Shown here one piece after another: positions 9,158 through 16,716 of a DNA stretch of 64,000 nt (its first letter is position 1; each line of letters begins with the position of its first letter). This stretch comes from Oscillatoria acuminata PCC 6304 (GTDB taxonomy: Bacteria; Cyanobacteriota; Cyanobacteriia; Cyanobacteriales; Laspinemataceae), in the NCBI RefSeq assembly GCF_000317105.1, contig NC_019693.1, forward strand, positions 1,178,001 through 1,242,000, given 5' to 3'. The position numbers and the translations under genes are program-made. The notes under the pieces were generated by a model. It was not told the DNA's origin. It worked only from the letters and a program-made list of their open reading frames with translations, and made no database searches.

Positions 9158-10174
9158 TTACTCAACAGGATTGGCAGCCCGTTGTCGAGCAAAATCAGCA
9201 AAACGCTGATACTGCTCCACGCGGGGTTGAGCCGCTGGGTAATTCGGGCTGGTTTCTGGGACTTGGCTCATCAAATCGCTGGCCTCCTGCCACAAAACTG
9301 CGATCTGATTCCATTCCGCCTGGGTTTGAGCCGCTGAGGTTTGCGCGTTCGCTTGGTTTGCTCGTGTGACCGCTTCAAACCAGGGATCGGCAGCGGGGGC
9401 GGCTTCCTGGGGCGGTGTAGGGGCGGCTTCCGGGGCCGGTGTAGGAGGGGCGGGCGGGTCCCCTTCTGCCGCTGGCGCTTCGGTGGCTGGGTCCCCTTCT
9501 GGGGCTTCGGTTACCGGCTGTTGATCTCTCATCAGAAACCAGTAGGCAGCACCCCCGCCTAGAAATAGGATTAAAACGACTAGAGGAACGATCAGCAGGA
9601 CTTTATTTTGATACCATTTTTTGCCCTGGGGTTTGACCGAGGCGACTTCGTCCTCGTCCTCGTCCTCTTCGTCAAAGTATTCTGCTTCCTCATCTTCATC
9701 AGCCCCCTCGAAATCATCGTTGACCATCAGATTTTCTTCCTCATCCGGGAGCAGGTCCTCATCTTCAGCGAGGATATCCTCATCTTCGGCGAGGATATCC
9801 TCATCTTCGGCGAACACATCCTCATCGGTGGCGAACATATCCTCATCGGTGGCGAATGCTTCTTCTGGGGGTTCGATGTCTATTTCTTCTTGCCACGCTG
9901 GAAGGCGATCGCCGATTTTGCGTCCGTAAATCTTCAAGGTAGGAACTGACTCAATCCTCAACTCGGTTAGACCATTCTTGATGAAAGGAACTAGGGCCGT
10001 GGGATCGGGGACCGTTGCCGATTCCAGCAACAGGAGCAAAGAACCGTCTTTGAGAACGGCTTTTGCAGTTATCCCTTGAGATTGAATGGCGTGATTGACT
10101 ACAGCAGCGATCGCCTCGGGTTGGCCCGTTCTGGCGAGTTCTTTTTGCTCTTTCGGTGCATTAAATAAGGGCAT
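9158..10174 (-). CDS. Acidic membrane protein with N-module and helical module
   Basis: This 338-aa protein is of unknown function. The order of parts is: the N-terminal module (residues ~8-100; ARTGQPEAIAAVVNHAIQSQ, GITAKAVLKDGSLLLLLE, PAWQEE); a highly acidic region (~105-180) of seven-residue repeats such as AEDEDIL; one transmembrane helix (~190-213; VLLIVPLVVLILFLGGGAAY); a Pro/Ala-rich stalk (~220-262); and the C-terminal helical module (~265-335; W.QIAVLWQEASDLMSQVPETSPNYPAAQ). With 5169-6083 it is the second protein having both modules. The acidic block would lie on the same side as the N-module. The start is ATG at 10174. Confidence 0.75.
   Translation of the reverse strand: MPLFNAPKEQKELARTGQPEAIAAVVNHAIQSQGITAKAVLKDGSLLLLLESATVPDPTALVPFIKNGLTELRIESVPTLKIYGRKIGDRLPAWQEEIDIEPPEEAFATDEDMFATDEDVFAEDEDILAEDEDILAEDEDLLPDEEENLMVNDDFEGADEDEEAEYFDEEDEDEDEVASVKPQGKKWYQNKVLLIVPLVVLILFLGGGAAYWFLMRDQQPVTEAPEGDPATEAPAAEGDPPAPPTPAPEAAPTPPQEAAPAADPWFEAVTRANQANAQTSAAQTQAEWNQIAVLWQEASDLMSQVPETSPNYPAAQPRVEQYQRFADFARQRAANPVE
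9750..9860. repeat. In-frame 21-bp repeats
   Basis: Five or so tandem 21-base units (GAGGATATCCTCATCTTCGG-like on the plus strand) encode the seven-residue acidic repeat of the minus-strand gene. Two central units are nearly identical, suggesting recent slippage. Confidence 0.8.
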
Positions 10175-10708
10175 GGGAGGAGGTAGGTAGATTCTGAAAT
10201 CATCTTACTGTCGAGAATACCCACGGGAAACTTTAGCTTAGTCGGTAGATCGGATTTTACCTCAAACTTTGACTTTCTCTAGTACATCAGTTCAGCGATC
10301 AGATAAAACGGGCCAGAAATCCGATTTCTTGCCCTAATTTGTGTCTCATGAGTAGAAAATTTCTCAAGAAACCCAGTTTTTCATCCTTCTACTGTACCGA
10401 GGCCCTCGGTGAGGCCGGTGGGGAAAGGTCGGGAGATCGGGTCGGGGGTGGGTCACCCTGGCGATCGCCTTCTTCCCAAAACTCCCCAAGCTGAGTTGGC
10501 TGTTTACCAGTCTTGGGGTCAGCATATCAACCCTAAACGGATGAGCGATCGCCACCGGGGGAACTCCACAATCCGCAGACTGGACCTAGACTTAACCCCT
10601 AAACTCCTGGGATGATTCCCCAACTGCCCCAGGTCTTGTCAGGGTTCCTTGATGTTTGGGAACCCCCTGGAAAAGGGCTGGGGGTCTGCTCAAGATTTTG
10701 CCCGGGGT
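10175..10708. other. Intergenic region, nothing convincing seen
   Basis: The region contains a degenerate copy of the AGAAACCCGGTTTCT-type palindrome near 10365-10385. Reading frames here have no signal peptide, family motif or coding bias that I can support. Confidence 0.5.
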
Positions 10709-10897
10709 CTAATCGACCACCCGTAACAATCCCTGGCGTAGGGCCTCAAATACTCGGTCGATCAAAATTTGCTCTTTCGAGGACAGGGAATCCTTTGATA
10801 ACAGGGTCATCATAAAAATTCTTTGATCGTCCCGCGTGATGCGGTGTGTAAGGAAAATCCGTTCGACAATTTTTTCAATATTAGATTCCGGTTGCAC
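10709..10897 (-). CDS. Small conserved-looking cyanobacterial protein
   Basis: A 62-aa frame starts with GTG at 10897 and is preceded by an in-frame stop upstream, so GTG is the only common start. The sequence is amphipathic and helical: NIEKIVERIFLTHRITRDDQ, then a segment LLSKDSLSSKEQILIDRVFE, ending GLLRVVD. I recall similar short proteins in other cyanobacteria, without assigned function; that recollection should be checked by search. No signal peptide or membrane segment is seen. Confidence 0.6.
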   Translation of the reverse strand: MQPESNIEKIVERIFLTHRITRDDQRIFMMTLLSKDSLSSKEQILIDRVFEALRQGLLRVVD

Positions 10898-11335
10898 TCT
10901 ATTACGGTCATCATTCGGGATGTGATGGCTAAAGTTGTTTTAAAATCTACCATTGCTGGGGGAATCGCGGCAATTTTCAGCCCATTGCCCCAGGGTGGAT
11001 TGTTTCTGAACCCCTGTCCGGGTTCACCGTGATTTATTCTTAGAACCTCGCCACTGCATGGGATAAACAGGATAAAAAACCGGGTTTCACTCACGCAAGC
11101 TGTTGCTAATTCCTAGCATTTTTGTGAAGAAACCCGGTTGTCTTTAGGCTACTGTGCCAACGCTCTAAGCAAGCTGGAATTGCGATCTATTAACCTAAAT
11201 ATCCACCTCATTAAGTCGTTATTTTCCCGATGATCGCCCCTGGACATCACGCTGTCATTTAAGGGAAAATCGTCTTAACTTATTTTCAATCATCTTGTCT
11301 GTATTCAAACTTACAATTGACCCTAGAGATCGCCA
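10898..11335. other. Intergenic region with one inverted repeat
   Basis: Only the inverted repeat at 11074-11139 stands out. No supported gene is seen. Confidence 0.5.
11074..11139. repeat. Inverted copies of the dispersed CCGGGTTTC element
   Basis: AAACCGGGTTTCAC at the left and GTGAAGAAACCCGGTT at the right face each other across about 35 bases and could form a long hairpin. The same core occurs at 13937, 40022 and 43613. Confidence 0.65.
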
Positions 11336-11992
11336 CTAATTACGTCGAGTTTGCACTTCTTGAGCGCGGCGATCCAGTAGGCGTCCTACTTCCGCGATCG
11401 GATATAAGGGTCTTTGACTATCGCGATATAACACGAACACAAACGCCCCCATCTGGTTTTTCCGCAACACCAAAATTTCCAACCGGGCGAACAAACCATC
11501 CAAATCCACCCGTAAGCTCACACCCGCCGCCGCATCGCCGATATTATTGATATTATTTAAGGCTTGCGGAGGTGCATTTGTCTCTTCGAGGTTTTCTGCT
11601 AACAAGGACTTCAACTTTTCCGGATCCCGCAGTAATTCGTCAAATTCCGCCCGTTGTTGAGCCGTTTCCAGTCTCGTGGTTATCCCCATAATCAGTTGAA
11701 ACTGTTCCTGTCCAACAAAGGCAAAAACATTCTCAACATCAATCCCATCTTGACTCAGTTGCTCTTTGAGGTTCGCTAACTCAGCCGGTGGCATAGCCGT
11801 AAAGCCCTGTGGCAGGTCCTCCAACCTCACGGTGACATCAGCCAATGTCCCGGCTTGTGCCAAGATCACACTCTCTTGTGTCACCTTCTCCTCGACTCCA
11901 GATTCAGCCAGGGCTGGAATCGTCAGCAACACCATCGTAGGCACCACACCGACGGCCAAACCTAGGAGTCCCAAACCTATTTTTTCGATCAT
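11336..11992 (-). CDS. Secreted protein of unknown function
   Basis: The 218-aa product has an N-terminal hydrophobic signal segment (about residues 8-28; VVPTMVLLTIPALAES). Processing is expected near ALA-ES, so it is probably periplasmic or thylakoid-lumenal. The mature part begins with DVTVRLEDLPQGFTAMP, followed by helices with NVFAFVGQEQFQLIMGITT and a later beta segment AGVSLRVDLDGLFARLEILVL. I do not recognise a named domain; the LPQGF-type opening is common in conserved cyanobacterial secreted proteins. A GGAAG Shine-Dalgarno lies upstream of ATG at 11992. It is divergent from the branching-enzyme gene. Confidence 0.7.
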   Translation of the reverse strand: MIEKIGLGLLGLAVGVVPTMVLLTIPALAESGVEEKVTQESVILAQAGTLADVTVRLEDLPQGFTAMPPAELANLKEQLSQDGIDVENVFAFVGQEQFQLIMGITTRLETAQQRAEFDELLRDPEKLKSLLAENLEETNAPPQALNNINNIGDAAAGVSLRVDLDGLFARLEILVLRKNQMGAFVFVLYRDSQRPLYPIAEVGRLLDRRAQEVQTRRN

Positions 11993-12302
11993 TTGTCCAA
12001 CTTCCTTGTCCCTTCCGGGGAAAATTAATGGGATTGAATTCTACCGGGGAACCCCAGTGATTCCGTCTTTCTTGATGCAACATGACGAGAGAGAAACAGG
12101 TAATGGTGCCTCAGATGCGCAACGATCTTCCCCGGGGTGGACCTAACTGGCCTTCTCAGACTCAGACTTAGATCACAATTTTCTCTCATCTGCCTCAATC
12201 AATTGGTTGATAGCTTCCTCTTTCATTCTAAAATCTTACACATACAGAAAACTTGCCTGAAGCTGCCGTCAGTTTTATCTCTTACACTAGAAACAATACA
12301 CT
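11993..12302. other. Divergent promoter region
   Basis: This 310-bp region lies between the minus-strand secreted-protein gene and the plus-strand branching-enzyme gene. Promoters for both are expected here, but I see no clear consensus boxes. Confidence 0.4.
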
Positions 12303-13892
12303 ATGGCTATTGGTTACGTTGCTCTCGTCCTCCACGCCCATCTTCCTTTCGTCCGACATCCCGAAAGTGATTATGTTTTAGAAGAAGAATGGCTCTATGA
12401 AGCCATTACAGAAACCTACATCCCCTTACTGCGAGTATTTGAAGGTCTAAAGCGGGATGGGATCGATTTCAAAATTACCATGAGTATGACGCCCCCTTTG
12501 GTGTCGATGCTCCGGGATCCCTTACTCCAAGACCGTTACGAGGAACACCTCGCTCAACTCGAAGAACTTGCTGAACTAGAAATTGAGCATAACAAGCACA
12601 ATGGTCACATTCGCTATTTAGCCGAACATTACGCCAATGAGTTTAACGACACACGCCAAATCTGGGAACGCTACGATCGCGATTTGGTCTCTGCCTTTAA
12701 ACAATTCCAAGACTCCAACAATCTGGAAATCATCACCTGTGGTGCCACTCACGGCTACCTACCCTTGATGAAAATGTACCCGCAAGCAGTCTGGGCGCAA
12801 ATCCAGGTCGCCTGCGAACATTACGAACAAAATTTCGGTCGTCCCCCAAAAGGCATCTGGCTCCCCGAATGTGCCTACTATGAAGGCTTGGATCGAATGT
12901 TGGCCGATGCCGGTCTGCGCTATTTCCTCACGGACGGTCATGGCATTCTCTACGCTCGTCCCCGTCCCCGATTTGGCACCTATGCCCCCATTTTTACCGA
13001 GTCTGGGGTGGCGGTCTTTGGTCGCGATCACGAATCCTCTCAACAGGTTTGGTCTTCGGAGGTCGGCTATCCCGGTGACCCCGAATATCGCGAATTTTAC
13101 AAGGATTTAGGTTGGGAAGCTGAATACGATTATATCAAGCCCTATATCATGCCCAACGGTCAACGCAAGAATGTCGGGATTAAATATCACAAAATCACGG
13201 GTCGCGGTCTCGGTTTAGGGGATAAAGCACTCTATGACCCCTATTGGGCGCGAGAAAAGTCTGCTGAAAATGCCGGCAATTTCATGTTTAACCGCGCGCG
13301 GCAAGTGGAACACCTCCACGGCATCATGCAACGCCCTCCGATTATTGTCTCCCCCTATGATGCGGAACTGTTCGGTCACTGGTGGTATGAAGGCCCTTGG
13401 TTCATTGATTACCTCTTCCGTAAGTCTTGGTATGACCAAGGCACTTACGAGATGACCCACCTCGCGGATTACCTACGCAACAATCCCACTCAGCAGGTTT
13501 GTCGTCCTTCTCAGTCTAGCTGGGGTTATAAGGGGTTCCACGAGTATTGGCTGAATGAAACGAATACCTGGGTTTATCCCCATTTACATAAGGCAGCCGA
13601 ACGCATGATCGAGTTGAGTTATCGGGACCCGGCGGATGAACTGGAGTGGCGTGCGCTCAACCAAGCGGCCCGAGAATTGCTCCTGGCACAGTCTTCGGAT
13701 TGGGCGTTTATCATGCGGACGGGGACGATGGTCCCTTATGCGGTCCGTCGGACCCGATCGCATTTGATGCGTCTCCACAAACTTTATGAGGATATCAATA
13801 CGGGAAAAATTGATTCCGGTTGGTTATCTAAGGTGGAAGCCATTGATAATATTTTCCCCGAGATTAATTATCGGGTTTACCGCCCCTTGTAA
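12303..13892 (+). CDS. GH57 1,4-alpha-glucan branching enzyme
   Basis: The 529-aa protein begins MAIGYVALVLHAHLPFVRH, the first conserved GH57 motif. WLPECAYY places the catalytic nucleophile Glu at about residue 189, and SPYDAELFGHWWYEGPWF places the acid/base Asp at about 353. The C-terminal helical region (from about 430) matches the DUF1957 part of GH57 branching enzymes. The length is right for this subfamily. The enzyme transfers alpha-1,4-glucan segments to form alpha-1,6 branches in glycogen, in the cytoplasm. Cyanobacteria usually also carry a GH13 branching enzyme, so this may be a second activity. ATG at 12303 is the start; no strong Shine-Dalgarno is seen. Confidence 0.93.
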   Translation: MAIGYVALVLHAHLPFVRHPESDYVLEEEWLYEAITETYIPLLRVFEGLKRDGIDFKITMSMTPPLVSMLRDPLLQDRYEEHLAQLEELAELEIEHNKHNGHIRYLAEHYANEFNDTRQIWERYDRDLVSAFKQFQDSNNLEIITCGATHGYLPLMKMYPQAVWAQIQVACEHYEQNFGRPPKGIWLPECAYYEGLDRMLADAGLRYFLTDGHGILYARPRPRFGTYAPIFTESGVAVFGRDHESSQQVWSSEVGYPGDPEYREFYKDLGWEAEYDYIKPYIMPNGQRKNVGIKYHKITGRGLGLGDKALYDPYWAREKSAENAGNFMFNRARQVEHLHGIMQRPPIIVSPYDAELFGHWWYEGPWFIDYLFRKSWYDQGTYEMTHLADYLRNNPTQQVCRPSQSSWGYKGFHEYWLNETNTWVYPHLHKAAERMIELSYRDPADELEWRALNQAARELLLAQSSDWAFIMRTGTMVPYAVRRTRSHLMRLHKLYEDINTGKIDSGWLSKVEAIDNIFPEINYRVYRPL

Positions 13893-13936
13893 TCTGTCTT
13901 GAATTCAATGGATTGGGAATTGATTTTATCTCAGAT

Positions 13937-14075
13937 AGAAACCGGGTTTCTGGAGCATCTCAATTTGTTCAAGAGACCTAACCCCCCAGCCCCCTTCCCT
14001 GTCTAGGGAAGGGGGAGCCGGAAAAGGCATTCTCAAAGCCCCTCCCCTCTTAGGGGAGGGGTTTGGGGAGAGGTC
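13937..14075. repeat. Dispersed palindrome and C/G-rich hairpin element
   Basis: AGAAACCGGGTTTCT (13937-13951) is followed by an element (about 13973-14075) with two hairpins, CCCCCTTCCC...GGGAAGGGGG and CCCCTCCCC...GGGGAGGGG, bounded by AGACC/GGTC. The same element occurs inverted at about 40176-40264, and related half-copies lie at 47868-48105. The 367 bases between the genes hold nothing else I can support. Confidence 0.7.
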
Positions 14076-14259
14076 AGACTGGTTTTCAGGCAACATTGAG
14101 ATTCTCCTCCGGGTTTCTGGGTATTAAGGATAGATTAAATGCTCTATTTCCTCCTAAGACACCCGGTTTTTTTGGACGATTTGACCAGGGTTTTCTCTGC
14201 CAAAAGCAGAAATTTGTGCTAAAAGAGATCGAGTTGCGTGCCGCGATCGCCTCGAATCA

Positions 14260-15294
14260 ATGCCTGATTCCCATCCCCTGTTTAACCATTTTCCCTGTCC
14301 GCGCTGTGGCGCTTCGGTCCGATTGAAGCCTCGCACCCACCAATTGAATTGTCCTAATTGTGATTGGCAAGATTCACTATTTCAACCTGGTGAACCTGTT
14401 CGTCCCCAATCCTTTATAACAACAAATGTGACTACATCTGAGGTAAAATGCCCTTCAATTCCTCAACTTTCTGACCGATTCTCATCCCAATCAACTCAAA
14501 AAGCGGAACTCCCGGTTTGGCTTTGTCAGTCTTCTGCGAGATCAGCTCAAACCCTTGGGGCGATCGCACCGAATCGCTCCAAAATTTCTATCCTTCTGAC
14601 GACGGTGGCGATCGCCGCAGTAACCCTCACCGCTCTTAATCTCTTCGGGGGGTTCACTCCCAAATTTGAACCCTCGGTGATGCTTTCTCCACCCTCCCCA
14701 GTGGATGAGGTTGAAGCTATTCCAGCCGAAGACTCCTTTCGCCAAGCGGTCAATGCAGCGATGACAGCAGCGACCCTGACTCAATCGGCACGAACTCAGG
14801 CGCAATGGCAAACGGTAGAGTCCTGGTGGTCCGAGGCGATCGCCCTCATGGAAGCGGTCCCTGACCAAAGTCCCGATCGCCCGGTTGCCGAACAAAAGGC
14901 AGTCGAGTACCAAACCAATTGGTCCTACGCTCAACAGCAAATTACCCAAATCGCTTACGCACCCCCGCCACCGCCTCCACTCTTCCCAATGCCCGTTACC
15001 AACTCCCCCTTACTGCCCCCTCCACCTCCAGACCAAGCCCCTTCTCCCCCTCCTCAACCCCACGAAATATTCCGCTATGCCGTGAATCAGGCGATGAGTG
15101 CCGCCAGTTTGACTCAATGGGCCGAAACTCAGGAAGACTGGATCCAAATTACTCAGGAGTGGCAACAGGCGATCGGGCTGATGAAATCGGTCCCAGAAGA
15201 GAGTCTCGACTATTCCACCGCCCAGCAAAAGGCTCAAGAATACCAAACCAATCTCCTCTACGCTCAAGAACGAGTCAGCCAACTCTCTCCCTAG
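14260..15294 (+). CDS. Zinc-ribbon membrane protein with two helical modules
   Basis: This 344-aa protein is of unknown function. Residues ~13-36 form a zinc ribbon (CPRCGASVRL...CPNC). One transmembrane helix (~103-125; ISILLTTVAIAAVTLTALNL) separates it from two copies of the ~70-aa helical module. Copy 1 is at ~155-232 (LTQSARTQAQWQTVESWW.EAIALM.AVPDQSP). Copy 2 is at ~268-340 (LTQWAETQEDWIQITQEWQQAIGLM.SVPEESL). A proline-rich linker lies between the copies. The modules would be outside the membrane with the ribbon in the cytoplasm. The zinc ribbon suggests a nucleic-acid or protein contact, but no partner is evident. Start ATG at 14260. Confidence 0.75.
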   Translation: MPDSHPLFNHFPCPRCGASVRLKPRTHQLNCPNCDWQDSLFQPGEPVRPQSFITTNVTTSEVKCPSIPQLSDRFSSQSTQKAELPVWLCQSSARSAQTLGAIAPNRSKISILLTTVAIAAVTLTALNLFGGFTPKFEPSVMLSPPSPVDEVEAIPAEDSFRQAVNAAMTAATLTQSARTQAQWQTVESWWSEAIALMEAVPDQSPDRPVAEQKAVEYQTNWSYAQQQITQIAYAPPPPPPLFPMPVTNSPLLPPPPPDQAPSPPPQPHEIFRYAVNQAMSAASLTQWAETQEDWIQITQEWQQAIGLMKSVPEESLDYSTAQQKAQEYQTNLLYAQERVSQLSP

Positions 15295-15952
15295 GGCCAG
15301 CGTCGGTACAGTAAGAGTTCCCCAGGACAATCAACCAGGTTTCTGTCCAAAATTTGTAACGAACTGCCACAAATTTCCCCAAAAAACCCCCATCGCCCCA
15401 TCCTTACAAGAGTAGTGTTTTTACGCTTAACTCCACCTCCGGTCCCCTCCCCTTGGCAAGGGGAGGGTTAGGGTGGGGTTCTTCTTGGGCGATCGCCTCG
15501 TCACGCACTTATAAGGAGGCGATCTCGCCTGTATGGAGCCGGGTCTTTCTTCGTGAGGAGGCGATCGCGCTGGCGCGTGGACCCTTCACGTACTAATTCT
15601 TCTTGAGGAGGCGATCGCCTCCTCAAGAGGACCCCACCCTAACCCTCCCCTTGCCAAGGGGAGGGGACCGGAAGTAAAAAACCTACTCTCCCCCATCTCC
15701 CCCATCTCGATTGGCGGTCTCCCCCATCCCCCCAAATCACAGGAAAAGTTAACCTACTGCAATACCCAGTCCTACTTCCCCACCGGAATCGCCCTAGTGA
15801 CAAGACTTTCCAGTGATCCTAAAGATTTGTGTAAAGTTTTGTTAAAATCGGCAGTTTTGTAGCATTTTTTACAGAATTATCCTTTATAGTGAAAACAGGA
15901 GAAAAAACTCCCCCCAAAAAATTCCCCAGAACAAAACCAGGAGGCTACTCAA
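15295..15952. other. Long intergenic region with inverted repeats
   Basis: The region holds the 41-bp inverted repeat (15439-15671), C-rich heptamers near 15688-15737, and the leader of the following small genes. A TATAGT hexamer at 15885-15890 is a possible -10 box. Confidence 0.5.
15439..15671. repeat. 233-bp element bounded by perfect 41-bp inverted repeats
   Basis: The arms at 15439-15479 and 15631-15671 are exact complements (each beginning CCGGTCCCCTCCCC when read inward). The interior is full of HIP1-containing palindromes, including a perfect 28-base palindrome at 15601-15628. No coding frame is seen inside. Confidence 0.85.
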
Positions 15953-16147
15953 ATGTCTGCACAAGATCAAGCTCGTTCGTTAATGATGCGTCACCATCAA
16001 ATGGTCAAAAACCGTCAGCAATCCATGTTATTCCGGAGCGCCGCTGAAATCGGACTGGATCCCGACGACTATACCAGTACCATTCAAGGCAAACCCCCTT
16101 CTGACTTCCGGACCTCTTACGATCGCTCTAAATCCACGATGAGCTAA
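15953..16147 (+). CDS. Small conserved protein, tandem paralogue 1
   Basis: The 64-aa product has a basic helical core (MRHHQMVKNRQQSML) followed by R(S)AAEIGLD and a polar Ser-rich tail. The next gene encodes a clear paralogue (H..KNRQQSML.RSA.EIGLD). A strong AGGAGG Shine-Dalgarno precedes ATG at 15953, suggesting high expression. It has no signal peptide or membrane segment, so it is cytoplasmic. I recognise the NRQQSML signature as recurring in short cyanobacterial proteins but know no function. Confidence 0.8.
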   Translation: MSAQDQARSLMMRHHQMVKNRQQSMLFRSAAEIGLDPDDYTSTIQGKPPSDFRTSYDRSKSTMS

Positions 16148-16220
16148 ATCAATCGCATTGTCCTTAGCATCAATCATTTTTTTTGTACAATTTCACCGAT
16201 AAAAAAAGGAGAATAATTCC

Positions 16221-16412
16221 ATGTCTGAAGATCTAGCTCGCACAAGAATGAATCGTCATCAACATCTCGCCAAAAATCGCCAGCAATCGATGTTGACCCG
16301 AAGTGCTGAAGAAATTGGTTTAGACGACAACGAGTGCTGGAAAAGCACTGCGGACCAGTGCCAGTCTAATGGCTGTCAGCCTTATAACAGCAATGGCGCA
16401 TCAATGAGCTAA
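16221..16412 (+). CDS. Small conserved protein, tandem paralogue 2
   Basis: The 63-aa product shares the core of the preceding gene: MNRHQHLAKNRQQSMLTRSA, then EEIGLD. The tails differ: this copy has two cysteines and an Asn/Ser-rich end, but both proteins finish in MS. An AAGGAG Shine-Dalgarno lies just upstream of ATG at 16221. The 73-bp gap suggests a common transcript. It probably arose by local duplication with divergence outside the NRQQSML core. Function unknown. Confidence 0.8.
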   Translation: MSEDLARTRMNRHQHLAKNRQQSMLTRSAEEIGLDDNECWKSTADQCQSNGCQPYNSNGASMS

Positions 16413-16716
16413 TCCGAAACAGTCGGTCTGAATCGCGAAGGTTAATCCGATTCTGTGCCGACGATCGCGACAAAAATTCTGAGAGCCTCTGATTTTCGCT
16501 AATATTAGCCCGTTGAATTTAACTATTAAATTGCATCAACCTCCCATTAGGGCCTGCTTAGTTTCAAAAGCAGCGCCCTTAAATTTTTTTTTGGGGGTTA
16601 AACCCGATCGGCGATCGCCCTCTCATCGTTTTCTGGCAAATTGAGATGGGATGCCCTAGCTCGTGATACGGTAATAGCTTAGGCAAATTCCGAAGCAGAT
16701 CGCTCGCTCCTGGTTT
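16413..16716. other. Intergenic region, nothing convincing seen
   Basis: These 304 bases contain a T-run near 16577-16590 without a convincing stem and a HIP1 site. No gene is seen. Confidence 0.4.

Noticed and set aside
9608-9949. Two plus-strand frames rich in Ser or Ile/Phe repeats
   Set aside because: They are shadows of the 21-base acidic repeats of the minus-strand gene.
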